Shown here piece by piece: positions 8,592-18,070 of a DNA stretch of 46,729 bases; the first letter of the stretch is position 1, and each line of letters begins with the position of its first letter. The notes under the pieces are model-generated. The model had not been told where the DNA came from, searched no databases, and saw only the letters and a list, made by a program, of their open reading frames with translations. This DNA is from Clostridia bacterium (GTDB lineage Bacteria > Bacillota > Clostridia > Christensenellales > Pumilibacteraceae). The stretch spans positions 1 through 46,729 of the forward strand of contig JAFVXY010000006.1 of assembly GCA_017500845.1 (NCBI GenBank), read 5' to 3'. The translations under genes were made by a program, and so were the position numbers.

Positions 8592-11500
8592 ATGAAGAAA
8601 AAATTTCTGCGCATACTTGTTATTATAAGTATAATTATGTGTGCAGCATTGCCGCTTGTAGGTTGTAATCGCAACCCGCTTGATGCGCCCGTTAACCTTA
8701 AGGTTGATGATGCCGTTTCTGTATTATCTTGGGATTCGGTAGTAGGTGCTCGTGGCTATACTATAGAAATTGAGGGCAACAACGGATATTCCGAGACAAC
8801 GGACGTTCGTAAAGTTTCTTACGGAATTTCATATTTGACCTCGGACGTTACCTATACTTTCAAGGTAAAGGCAATCGGCGACAAGGTTAATTATTCCAAT
8901 TCTGATTGGAGTCAGGAATTTACCGTGTTCAAGCCCTTCGAAAACGGCTTGGCCTATAAGGCAATTAATTCTAACAGTGCATATGAGGTTTCGGGTATTG
9001 GTACCGCAACGAGATACGGTAACGTAGTTACGATTCCTGCTATGTATCGTGGCAAGCCTGTTACGAGAATAGGTAATTCTTCGTTCTATAACAATTCGAG
9101 AGTTACTGAGGTTATTATTCCTGACAGTGTAACTGAAATCGGTACAAGAGCGTTCCACAACTGTATCTCTCTTACCAGAGTAGAGATGCCTGATTCGGTG
9201 GTTTCTATCGGCGAAAAGGCATTCCAAAGCTGTTCGTCTCTTAAAACCGTTAAGCTTTCTCAAAACCTCGCGGCGATTCCCGCTAGTGCATTCTACGGTT
9301 GCAGAGTGATGACTTCGGTTGACTTTGGCGAGAACTCTAAGGTTGAAAGCATAGGCGCAGATGCGTTCTGGCAGTGCACTAACTTAGGAACAACCACTGA
9401 TGCTGAAGGCAATATTACAGCGCACAATGCAATCACTTTGCCCGAATCCTTGTTGAAGATCGACGAAAGTGCTTTTGCAAACTGCACCAATATTACTGAG
9501 CTTAATATCGGTAACAACGTTTCGTATATCGGTGCAAGCGCTTTCCATAATTGCGAGGAGCTTTCGGACATTAACTTGGGCAACAGCTTGTTGGAAATCG
9601 CTGATAACGCTTTCTTTGATTGTGTTTCGCTTGTAGAGGTTGATCTTCCCAATAGTGTAACTACTATCGGTAGCAACGTATTTCAAGGATGCACTTTGCT
9701 TGAGGACGTTAATCTTGGTAACCAGATTACCTCTATTGGTAGAGATATCGTTGTAGATACCGTTATTTGGGAAAACGCAGTTGTAAACTCTAAGGATGAG
9801 GTTGCTCCCATCTATATTGATGGTTGGCTTATTGATACTAAATTCCCCGCAATCGACGTAACTTTGCCCGATCCCAACGTTGGTCCGCAAAAGTTCTATA
9901 TTCAAGACGGTACCATTGGTATTGCAGCACACGCTGTACACTGCACTGTTGTTTCCGGTCCTGAGACTGAAGAAGGTCCCGAAGCATACGGCAGTGCGAT
10001 TGAAGAGGTTTATATTCCCGCAAGCGTTAAGGTCATTGGCAATGATGCTTTCGTAGATTCCAGAAACCTTGTTGAGGTAGTTATTGGTACCGAGGAAGAT
10101 GGCAGTCAAACTAAGATTATTGGAGATCAGGCATTTTGTAACTGTACTCACCTTAGCGAGGTTACCATTCACGGTAATAGCTTGGAGACTATCGGCAACG
10201 AAGCATTCAGAAACTGCTACGTTCTTGGCGCAAGCAGAACCAGTCAGGACGATGCGTCGATAGTTCAACAAATCAAATTGCCCGAATCGCTCCGCAGCAT
10301 CGGTACTAATGCCTTCTTGAATACACATTTCTACACTCACTACGAAGGCGGCGTTGTTTACGTTGGTGGTTGGGTAATCGATTTCGATTCCGAGGAAGCT
10401 ACTTCGGCAACTGTTGACGCTGAGGTTAGATCCACTTCTGCAAACGGGGTAGAAACAATTACCACCATTGGTATTGCAAACTATGCGTTCTACAAAAAAG
10501 AAGCGCTTACTCAGGTTGTTCTTCCTGATACCATCAAGTATTTTGGTAAATCTGCATTCTATAAGAGTAATGCACTTACGTCTATCAGAATTCCCGCTCT
10601 TGTAACCGAGATTCCTGATTATACGTTCTACAATTGCACTGCACTTTCTGAAGTAGACCTTAACAACGTTACCAAGATTGGTTTGTCCGCATTCTACAAT
10701 GCAGGCTCGGCTCCTCCGACGGTTGATGCAGAAGGCAACAGCACGGGTGGCTCGTTCACTATTACCAATACCGAACAGGTAGAAAGCATTGGCAACAACG
10801 CATTCTATAACGTTCCGTATCTTGATAGATTTACTTTTGGTGAAAACCTTAGCTACTTGGGTTCGTATGCGTTTGCAGGTACCTCGCTTAAGAGCGTTGT
10901 AATTCCCGACAACACTATTACCGCAATCGGTGATTATACGTTTACAACATGTGTCTATCTTACAAGCGTAAGCTTGGGCGAGGGTATAACCTCTATTGGT
11001 AGATACGCATTCAATAAAAACGTGGCGCTTGAAGAGATTTCTCTTCCGTCGACGCTTGTAAGCATTGGTGACTATGCATTCAAAGAGGCATCTTCGCTTA
11101 AGGAAATTAAGCTCACCGAGGGTCTTGAGACTATTGGTAAGTCGGCATTTGTAAATTGCACGTCTCTTACTGATATCAACTTGCCCACCACGCTTACTTC
11201 TGTTGGTAACTTCGCATTCCGTGGTTGCACCGGCTTTACCGCAATTAAGCTCAGCTCCGAGATTGATTCGCTTGACATGCACGTATTCTACGGTGCAAAG
11301 GTTACTTTCTATACCGATGCTACGGCTATCCCTGCGGGCTGGCACTTGCGTTGGAACTCCTCCAGCCGTCCGGTTGTATTGGGCTGCACTTTCTCGGAGG
11401 ATGGTGAGTATATTGTTTCGTTCACTAAGAGCGCAGCTACGCTTACCAACATTTTCAGCTACAATAAGGAAGCTGACGTAACTGAAACCGATGAAGAGGG

Positions 11501-11798
11501 TAATGTGACCGTTGTTAAAAAGATCTCCGATCCCATCGCATCCCCCATATGCAAAGGATATATCTTTGTTGGCTGGGCAACCGAGCCGAACGGCACAAAA
11601 GCTTACGAAACGAAGTACCTCTACGAAGTTGAGGACGGAACCGTACTTTATGCAATTTGGGAAGCTGAAGCTTCCGAAGACGACGGTGAAACACCGGACG
11701 ATGATACGTCCGGTGATGAAACCGACGACGACACAAATGAAGGCGGTGACGTTGTAGATGGCGGCGAAGGTACCGAAGGCGAAGAGGATGCTGAATAA
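8592..11798 (+). CDS. BspA-like leucine-rich-repeat surface lipoprotein
   Basis: This 1068-residue protein starts with a lipoprotein signal peptide ending in the lipobox LVGC, so it should be lipidated on the Cys near residue 25. Residues of about 35-115 look like a fibronectin type III domain. A long array of about 23-residue LRR_5 (BspA/TpLRR) repeats follows, with recurring cores such as ITSIGRYAFNKN and LTSVSLGEG. Near the C-terminus is a Listeria-Bacteroides type repeat (GYIFVGWATEPNGTKAYE), then an Asp/Glu/Thr-rich tail without a sortase motif. AAGGAG precedes the start. BspA-like proteins are surface adhesins in other bacteria. Here the protein shares a unit with the vWA membrane proteins, which may assemble or bind it. 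Confidence 0.88.
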   Translation: MKKKFLRILVIISIIMCAALPLVGCNRNPLDAPVNLKVDDAVSVLSWDSVVGARGYTIEIEGNNGYSETTDVRKVSYGISYLTSDVTYTFKVKAIGDKVNYSNSDWSQEFTVFKPFENGLAYKAINSNSAYEVSGIGTATRYGNVVTIPAMYRGKPVTRIGNSSFYNNSRVTEVIIPDSVTEIGTRAFHNCISLTRVEMPDSVVSIGEKAFQSCSSLKTVKLSQNLAAIPASAFYGCRVMTSVDFGENSKVESIGADAFWQCTNLGTTTDAEGNITAHNAITLPESLLKIDESAFANCTNITELNIGNNVSYIGASAFHNCEELSDINLGNSLLEIADNAFFDCVSLVEVDLPNSVTTIGSNVFQGCTLLEDVNLGNQITSIGRDIVVDTVIWENAVVNSKDEVAPIYIDGWLIDTKFPAIDVTLPDPNVGPQKFYIQDGTIGIAAHAVHCTVVSGPETEEGPEAYGSAIEEVYIPASVKVIGNDAFVDSRNLVEVVIGTEEDGSQTKIIGDQAFCNCTHLSEVTIHGNSLETIGNEAFRNCYVLGASRTSQDDASIVQQIKLPESLRSIGTNAFLNTHFYTHYEGGVVYVGGWVIDFDSEEATSATVDAEVRSTSANGVETITTIGIANYAFYKKEALTQVVLPDTIKYFGKSAFYKSNALTSIRIPALVTEIPDYTFYNCTALSEVDLNNVTKIGLSAFYNAGSAPPTVDAEGNSTGGSFTITNTEQVESIGNNAFYNVPYLDRFTFGENLSYLGSYAFAGTSLKSVVIPDNTITAIGDYTFTTCVYLTSVSLGEGITSIGRYAFNKNVALEEISLPSTLVSIGDYAFKEASSLKEIKLTEGLETIGKSAFVNCTSLTDINLPTTLTSVGNFAFRGCTGFTAIKLSSEIDSLDMHVFYGAKVTFYTDATAIPAGWHLRWNSSSRPVVLGCTFSEDGEYIVSFTKSAATLTNIFSYNKEADVTETDEEGNVTVVKKISDPIASPICKGYIFVGWATEPNGTKAYETKYLYEVEDGTVLYAIWEAEASEDDGETPDDDTSGDETDDDTNEGGDVVDGGEGTEGEEDAE

Positions 11799-11911
11799 TT
11801 AGTTTATAAAGCTATTCGTTTTTACAAAATTATTATATTAAGTACATATTCTTAACTACTTAGAATTGTATAATATTACTTACAAGTAAAACTAATAAAG
11901 GAAGGCGAAAC

Positions 11912-14900
11912 ATGAAAAAAGCTTCAAAATTATTATTTGTGGTGCTTATGCTTATTTTAGCGTTGTTTGCCGTAACTGCTTGTCCTACCCCTGATCCCGG
12001 TAATGGCGGAGATACTCCGACCGTTTCCGAGATTCGTATAGGCGATAGGCCGATGCAGCTCACCTTTGTACAGGGTCAAGAGCTCAATCTCGATGGTGGT
12101 ACTCTTATTGTTGTTGAAGACGGCGAAGAGTTTATCATGAGCTTGAACGATCCGCGTATCGAGAAAGAGGGTTACGACAGTCAAGCGCTTGGTCAGCAAC
12201 AAATCACCCTTAGTTACGGTGGTCAAACCACAACTCTTGCTATAGTAGTTACCAAAAGACTTGCTATTAGCAATGACGCAGCGGTTAAGTATTTTGTAGG
12301 CGAGTCATTTGACACGTCTAAGGGTACAATTACCGTTACCGATGACGATGGCAAATCGTCCGCTATAAGTCTTAACGATAGTAGAGTTACCATTTCCGAT
12401 GCAGATACTTTCTCTGCTTCGGCTGGTGAAAAGACCCTTACTATCAACTATGCTGATTACACAGATACGTTTAAAGTAACGGTTTATGATGTAGAAGATA
12501 GTGATTTAATTTTCCCCGCTGAAAATCGTTTTTACTATAGCCATCAAGAGGAAATGGTGCTTACCAACGCATATATTTCCCTTTCGGCAGCTAACGGCGC
12601 ACATTCTAAGGATGTATTCATTACGCCTGATATGATTGTTGGTGGCACTTTTAATCCCTCTTATTTTGAATTTGAGAACAGCACCGATGTTGTTCCCAGC
12701 AACTTTACCGAGAATAACAGTGCTAACGGCGCGTATTATACACGCAGTCAAGAAGTTCAGTTTGCTTATGCCAGTGTAATTAAGAAAGTTAATGTAACGA
12801 TTCAGTACAGTGATATTTCGCGTATCGGCCGTTACGCTGACATTCTTAGCCGTCCCGTAGCTGACGGTGGTGTAGATTACGCAAATATGGCTAACATCGT
12901 TAACGGTGTTACAGGATATGAGTTCACACCCGAGCAGCTTCAAATGGCTACCGAGGCAGCAGAGCTTTTCCTTGACATTACTGAGGCTGACGAGCGTGCT
13001 TTGGTTACCGCTGACGTTCGTGAACGCTTCTTGTCGGTAGCAACCTATAGCTTCTACGTTGATTGGTTTGAGGGCTTCATTGGCGACGAGGAAAATGTTG
13101 GCTTTGGTGATTATATCGAGCTTATGCTTAATGCATCCAGCGGTGCAGTAGAGGTAAGCTTTGTTGGTGATACTTACGAAAAGGCAAAGGCAACCTATGC
13201 GGCTCTTACCACCGGTGAAACCGGCACTGCTTTTGCAGAACTTTCGAGAAAGAATGATTACCTTTGGAGAATCCTTGGTGACCAGGAACTTGCTTACGGC
13301 ACCTTCTATACCAAGGAAAACGGTGACGTTGTAACTCTTGCAGCAGGATGCGCTTACGCTGTTCCTCAGTCGGAGATTATTTTCCAGGTTGCAGCTCTTG
13401 AATATCTTATCGAATTGTACGAGATGTTCCATAACGACGAGAATAATATTACTTATTCCGCGCTTTTGGCAGGCACCTTGACTGATGCTCAGAAGTCCGT
13501 AATTGCTTCTGCTTACACTAAGATTGCAAGCGCACAGAGCTTCCTTGGTTACAGATCCATCTATTCTATTATCAGCACTTGGGGCGATGGTGATTTCTAC
13601 GAAATTTTGTATCAATACTACTACGACTTGGCAGTAGAAGAAATGAGAAGAAATCCCTCCCATGACAATTGGGAAACCAATACTTATTTGGAATCTTTGG
13701 CAATGCTCGGTTATTATGCGTACATGCCGGCAGATGTAGAAGCTTTCTATACTTACGCTTATTACGTATATCAAACCTTTGATACGTTCTCTCAGGATAC
13801 CGCTACTTACGGTGGTATTATGGACGCTACCGAATTGTTCGTTTACTATAACGGCGTATTGGAAGTTCTTGACTACTTTGATACCATCAAGGCAGACGGT
13901 TCGGTTGAGGGTGCAGAGGACAACAGCGATTTCCGTAAGGCAAGCAGATTGCTTTCTAAGAACCTTATGGAAGTTATGGAGTTCGTATATCCGTATGTTA
14001 CCGAGGTAGTAGAAATTGAAGGTCAGCAGTATGAAGTTTTGATGCCGATCGCAGCAGACGACATTCTTGATGGCTTTAGATACAATTACCTTTACCTTAC
14101 CGAAAATATGTATGAGGTTGCTCAGTTCGAGAGCCTTATAGCTGATTATATGGTATTGGTTAGCGGATACTTTAACGGCGAGTACTTCGACGTAGTAGAC
14201 AATGGCGACGGCACCAGCATGCAGGATTGGAACCAAAAGTTCTTTGCGGCTGTTCCCGAGTTCATGCAGAAGCTTATCAAGTATTCTCCTGATATTCAAA
14301 CTGCATTTGTTGTAACTATTTCGGACAATCCGGCACTTTTGTTGGACGTTAGTGCAGAGTACGGTTCTACCTATCTTTCTGCTTTGCTTATGTCTTATCA
14401 CGATCGTATGGTATCCAATGGTTACACAACCGTAGTTACCTACGAGGGTAAGCAGTACGACGTATTTGCTCAGATGTTGCTTGCTTACGAGAACTATGTT
14501 CGTGACGGTTATTACTATACCGAAACTGATATGTACTCTGTAAGCAGCTTCCTTGGATATTTCAGAGACGGTTACAACGTTTATGACAGCGAGGGTATCG
14601 AAATTATTTCTACCGTTCCTGCTGTAATTGATCTTTGGGAAGAGCTTGATCTTACCAAGCTTGATAATAACCAAGCAGCTATGGTAGAAGCTTTGTACAA
14701 CTACCTTGACAAAGTTACCTATATGTACAGCGTTGACGGTGCTACTTACGTTGGTGCATCGATAAATGATTACAACAATTGGGGCACTGCGCAAGGCGAG
14801 ACCAAGGCATATTGGGAAGCAAGATTCAAGAGCTTTGCTGATGAGCTTGGTAAGTATTACATTTCTTACTTCGCGGCAGAAAACTTGTACGCAATTGCTC

Positions 14901-15799
14901 CGTACCTTTCGTATGCTTTGCATATCGAGGACGAGTATGCTAAGCTTGTTGCAGAAATCGATGCGTTGGATAACGAGGCATTAAAAGCTGACTTGCATGA
15001 CATTATGAGTTATGTAAACTTCGGTATTTTCGATGGCAGATACGCAAGAGACAAGGGTAAGTTGGGTACTGGTAACTTCACCATTGAGTTCTTCTACAAT
15101 TACTTCCGTTCGTACTATACCACTTTGATTGCTAATATGACCGTATTTGGTTCTGAAGTATTCGGACAGTCGGCTCAGGGTTATGAGTACCTCTTCTATC
15201 ATTGGGATGAAGACCTTGCAGCCTTCTTCGAAAGCGGTGCTGAGACGTTGCATACTTGGGCTGAGGTTACCTTCACAACTAACGCAGGTGGCTTGAGCGT
15301 TGCAAGCAGTGCTTCGGTACGCAACGTAGAGAATGCAGACGAATTCTTTAAGACATATTTGAGTATGACTGAATTGACCAGCACGCAAAAGGCTATCTTC
15401 AGAGAAATAAATTACTATCCGACACTTACCGGCTCTGTAGACCATTTTGAATTGCCGTTCTCTTATTACTACTTGAATAAGCTTGGTTATGATACTACTC
15501 AATCGGGTAATTGGAATCAGCAGGGTCAAGAATATGCGATGTATTACGCGATAAGATACTTTATTAACGTAGTAAATACATACGTTGACTATGACCTCTA
15601 TACCGAGCGTTATGCCGAATTTGCTGCTCTTGATCCCAACTATCAAGCATTCTATAGCGGTGTTAGAAGTGACTATGAGACCTGTGTTCAACAGTTTAAT
15701 TACTACTTTGGACGTTTGACCGAAACTCAAAAGGCAGCGTTTAGAGCAGAGTTTGGTGAGGATTTGATTAACGCATATCTTACCAGCCCCGGAAGATAG
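11912..15799 (+). CDS. Very large Ig-like, Tyr-rich surface lipoprotein of unknown function
   Basis: This 1295-residue protein begins with a lipoprotein signal peptide and lipobox VTAC, followed by a Pro/Gly linker. Two tandem Ig-like domains of about 75 residues each follow (about residues 45-120 and 120-195). They share the pattern F-V-G/Q-x(2-5)-F/L-D-x-G-T-x-V with a central SLND and end in T-L-x-I/V-x-Y. The remaining 1100 or so residues are visibly rich in Tyr, Phe and acidic residues, look mostly helical, and match no family I recognise. The start is set by AAGGAAGG. The gene ends in TAG, and a second in-frame TAG lies two codons on. TATAAT at 11879-11884 may be part of an internal promoter, but no good -35 is seen. 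Confidence 0.8.
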   Translation: MKKASKLLFVVLMLILALFAVTACPTPDPGNGGDTPTVSEIRIGDRPMQLTFVQGQELNLDGGTLIVVEDGEEFIMSLNDPRIEKEGYDSQALGQQQITLSYGGQTTTLAIVVTKRLAISNDAAVKYFVGESFDTSKGTITVTDDDGKSSAISLNDSRVTISDADTFSASAGEKTLTINYADYTDTFKVTVYDVEDSDLIFPAENRFYYSHQEEMVLTNAYISLSAANGAHSKDVFITPDMIVGGTFNPSYFEFENSTDVVPSNFTENNSANGAYYTRSQEVQFAYASVIKKVNVTIQYSDISRIGRYADILSRPVADGGVDYANMANIVNGVTGYEFTPEQLQMATEAAELFLDITEADERALVTADVRERFLSVATYSFYVDWFEGFIGDEENVGFGDYIELMLNASSGAVEVSFVGDTYEKAKATYAALTTGETGTAFAELSRKNDYLWRILGDQELAYGTFYTKENGDVVTLAAGCAYAVPQSEIIFQVAALEYLIELYEMFHNDENNITYSALLAGTLTDAQKSVIASAYTKIASAQSFLGYRSIYSIISTWGDGDFYEILYQYYYDLAVEEMRRNPSHDNWETNTYLESLAMLGYYAYMPADVEAFYTYAYYVYQTFDTFSQDTATYGGIMDATELFVYYNGVLEVLDYFDTIKADGSVEGAEDNSDFRKASRLLSKNLMEVMEFVYPYVTEVVEIEGQQYEVLMPIAADDILDGFRYNYLYLTENMYEVAQFESLIADYMVLVSGYFNGEYFDVVDNGDGTSMQDWNQKFFAAVPEFMQKLIKYSPDIQTAFVVTISDNPALLLDVSAEYGSTYLSALLMSYHDRMVSNGYTTVVTYEGKQYDVFAQMLLAYENYVRDGYYYTETDMYSVSSFLGYFRDGYNVYDSEGIEIISTVPAVIDLWEELDLTKLDNNQAAMVEALYNYLDKVTYMYSVDGATYVGASINDYNNWGTAQGETKAYWEARFKSFADELGKYYISYFAAENLYAIAPYLSYALHIEDEYAKLVAEIDALDNEALKADLHDIMSYVNFGIFDGRYARDKGKLGTGNFTIEFFYNYFRSYYTTLIANMTVFGSEVFGQSAQGYEYLFYHWDEDLAAFFESGAETLHTWAEVTFTTNAGGLSVASSASVRNVENADEFFKTYLSMTELTSTQKAIFREINYYPTLTGSVDHFELPFSYYYLNKLGYDTTQSGNWNQQGQEYAMYYAIRYFINVVNTYVDYDLYTERYAEFAALDPNYQAFYSGVRSDYETCVQQFNYYFGRLTETQKAAFRAEFGEDLINAYLTSPGR

Positions 15800-15830
15800 G
15801 CTTAGTTGCTAAACAGCAAAATGTGTATAA

Positions 15831-15863
15831 AAATAAGCTCTCCAATTGGAGAGCTTATTTTTT
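15831..15863 (+). terminator. Rho-independent terminator ending the MoxR/vWA/lipoprotein unit
   Basis: A perfect 13-bp stem (15831-15843 with 15848-15860) has an AATT loop and ends in a run of six T (15858-15863, the first three being part of the arm). It lies 32 bases after the 1295-residue lipoprotein gene and about 130 bases before der. The outer AAATAA/TTATTT arms make it nearly symmetrical, so it could also stop minus-strand transcription. Confidence 0.9.
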
Positions 15864-15996
15864 GTGTAGTGGCGACTTAAATTCAGATTGCTTTTAGGCT
15901 TCGCAGTTTCTTATTTGTTCAAAATTCAACAAACGCCGTTATTTTTGTGGACAAAAGAGGTCAAATATGATAGAATGAATACATAAGGAGCTTTGT

Positions 15997-17310
15997 ATGA
16001 GTAAACCGTTAGTGGCGGTGGTCGGCAGACCTAACGTCGGAAAATCAACATTTTTTAATAAAATTTGCGGCAAAAGAATATCCATAGTAAAGGATACGCC
16101 GGGTGTTACCCGAGACCGCATTTATGGGGACGCAGAGTGGTGTAGCTATTATTTTACTCTAATTGACACGGGCGGAATAGAGTACGACAGCGAAGATATA
16201 ATGTTTAAGCACATTCGCAGACAGGCAGAGGCAGCGGTGGAGATTGCAGACGTAATTTTGTTCTTTGTGGACGGAAAGGACGGCTTGCTTGCTTCCGATA
16301 TGGATATTGCCGATTACCTTCGCGCATCTAACAAACCGGTAGTTGTAGCGGTAAACAAGCTTGACAACAACGAGCAAGATACTCTGTATGATTTTTACAG
16401 CCTTGGCTTGGGTGAGCCTATTCCTATTTCGGCAGAGCAATCTAAGGGACTTGGCGATTTGCTTGACGAGGTGGTTAAGCACTTTGACCGTATAGAAGAA
16501 AATCCATCGCTTGGACTTAGAATAGCTGTCGTAGGCAAGCCCAACGTAGGTAAATCGTCTATTGTCAACAAGATTCTTGGATACGAGCGAGTTATCGTCA
16601 GCGATATTGCGGGCACTACCCGAGATGCGGTAGATACCCCGCTTGAGCGTAACGGCAAGGAATATACTATAATTGATACTGCGGGACTAAGACGTAAGCG
16701 TGGCATAGATTTTGATTCGGTAGAAAGCTTTAGCGTTATGCGTTCCATTGCGGCAATTAAGCGTGCAGACGTTGTATTGATGGTTTTTGATGCGTCCGAG
16801 GAAATTTCGGAGCAGGACGTTCGTATTGCGGGCATGGTGCACGAGGAAAAGAAGCCGTGTGTTATCGTTATGAATAAGTGGGACAGTATCGAAAAGGATA
16901 CCCATACAATCGAGCAGTACAAAAAGGATTTGGACAACAAGCTCGCATTTATGAGCTATTACGTGCCCGTTTTTGTATCAGCTCTTACCGGTCAGCGTGT
17001 GGATAAGATTTTTGATTACGTCGATACCGTTTACGAAAATGCGTCGAGGCGCATTCCTACAGGCATACTCAACGACGTAATTCGCGAAGCAGTTGCGCTC
17101 AACGAGCCGCCCTCGCCGAGCGGAAGAAGACTCAAGATTATGTATGCAACGCAGGCATCTACAAATCCGCCCAAAATCGTTATTTTTGTCAATAACGAGG
17201 AATTGTTGCATTTCTCGTATCGCAGATATCTCGAAAACAGCTTGCGTAAGGCGTTTGACTTTTTGGGAACACCAATCGACGTGGTTTATAACAGCAAAAA
17301 GGAAGAATAA
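15997..17310 (+). CDS. der: Ribosome-assembly GTPase Der (EngA)
   Basis: This 437-residue protein has two tandem GTPase domains and a C-terminal KH-like domain, the standard Der layout and length. The first G1 motif is GRPNVGKST at about residues 8-16 and the second is GKPNVGKSS near 179-187. The G3 motifs are DTGG and DTAG, and the G4 motifs are NKLD and NKWD. Der acts in the cytoplasm in maturation of the 50S ribosomal subunit and is essential in most bacteria. AAGGAG lies 7 bases before the ATG. A T-rich region with a TATGAT (15966-15971) upstream may hold the promoter, but the -35 is unclear. plsY follows after two bases. Confidence 0.97.
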   Translation: MSKPLVAVVGRPNVGKSTFFNKICGKRISIVKDTPGVTRDRIYGDAEWCSYYFTLIDTGGIEYDSEDIMFKHIRRQAEAAVEIADVILFFVDGKDGLLASDMDIADYLRASNKPVVVAVNKLDNNEQDTLYDFYSLGLGEPIPISAEQSKGLGDLLDEVVKHFDRIEENPSLGLRIAVVGKPNVGKSSIVNKILGYERVIVSDIAGTTRDAVDTPLERNGKEYTIIDTAGLRRKRGIDFDSVESFSVMRSIAAIKRADVVLMVFDASEEISEQDVRIAGMVHEEKKPCVIVMNKWDSIEKDTHTIEQYKKDLDNKLAFMSYYVPVFVSALTGQRVDKIFDYVDTVYENASRRIPTGILNDVIREAVALNEPPSPSGRRLKIMYATQASTNPPKIVIFVNNEELLHFSYRRYLENSLRKAFDFLGTPIDVVYNSKKEE

Positions 17311-17312
17311 TT

Positions 17313-17996
17313 TTGGCTATTTATATTGCAACAACCGTAATATTATGTTATCTCTTGGGCAATGTCAACAATGCGCTTATTATAAGCAAGCTCAAAAAAA
17401 GCGATATTCGAGAGCGCGGCAGCGGAAATCCGGGCGCAATGAATATGTTTCGCAATTACGGATTTTTTATTGGCTTGCTTACCCTTCTTCTGGATGGCGC
17501 AAAGGGCGCAGCTGCTTGCTTTTTGGGGTGGTTTATTGTAGGTGAATTTTCGTTCAGCGGGTCGGAGCTGGGTAAGTATATTGGTGCAATAAGCGTTATT
17601 ATAGGACATATATATCCGATTTTTCTTGGCTTCAAGGGGGGAAAGGGTATAGCATCTACAATAGGAATTTGCTTCGTAATCAATCCTGTGGTTGCGGCGA
17701 TTAGTATGCTTGTAGGCACGTTGTTTATAATAGTTGCAAAGCTTGGCGCAATAGCATCCTTTATCATAATTTCGTTCCCGTTGGCATTTACGGCGTTTGA
17801 GCTTTCGACTGACCTTGCGGTAAATTTGCCGTCTATTATAATAATTTTTGTAATATTTTTGCTTACCCTTTGGGCGCATAGAACTAATTTACTAAGGTTG
17901 TTTTCGGGTAAGGAAAACAAGACGGATTTGTTTAACAAAATCAAAAAATTTTTAGCAAAGAAAAGTAAAGCAAAAGAAGACGTGAAGAGCGCTTAA
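17313..17996 (+). CDS. plsY: Glycerol-3-phosphate acyltransferase PlsY
   Basis: This is a 227-residue integral membrane enzyme that transfers an acyl group from acyl-phosphate to glycerol 3-phosphate, the first step of phospholipid synthesis. The family motifs are present: RGSGNPGAMN near residue 30 and GFKGGKGIAS near residue 110, among several hydrophobic segments. The start is a TTG codon two bases after the der stop, with GGAAG upstream inside the end of der, so translation is probably coupled. The C-terminal 35 or so residues are a Lys-rich cytoplasmic tail, longer than usual. Neighbouring der and spoIVA occur in similar order in other Bacillota, usually with gpsA nearby. Confidence 0.93.
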   Translation: MAIYIATTVILCYLLGNVNNALIISKLKKSDIRERGSGNPGAMNMFRNYGFFIGLLTLLLDGAKGAAACFLGWFIVGEFSFSGSELGKYIGAISVIIGHIYPIFLGFKGGKGIASTIGICFVINPVVAAISMLVGTLFIIVAKLGAIASFIIISFPLAFTAFELSTDLAVNLPSIIIIFVIFLLTLWAHRTNLLRLFSGKENKTDLFNKIKKFLAKKSKAKEDVKSA

Positions 17997-18010
17997 TATC
18001 AAAAATCTTT

Positions 18011-18038
18011 TCATAAAAAATGTATCTTCGCATATACT
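18011..18038 (+). promoter_or_regulatory. Candidate sigma-E promoter of spoIVA
   Basis: A -35-like TCATAAA at 18011-18017 and a -10-like CATATACT at 18031-18038 match the mother-cell sigma-E pattern (ATA in the -35, CATACA-T in the -10) with suitable spacing. spoIVA is a sigma-E gene in Bacillus, so the site is in the expected place. The start would fall about 25 bases before the coding region. Confidence 0.5.
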
Positions 18039-18070
18039 TTAGTATTAAGTTTTGGAGGATGCATTTTTTT

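Noticed and set aside
9384-14923. Very long minus-strand open frames opposite the two lipoprotein genes
   Set aside because: They lie antisense to well-supported lipoproteins, have no family resemblance or ribosome sites, and arise from the regular codon use of the plus-strand genes.
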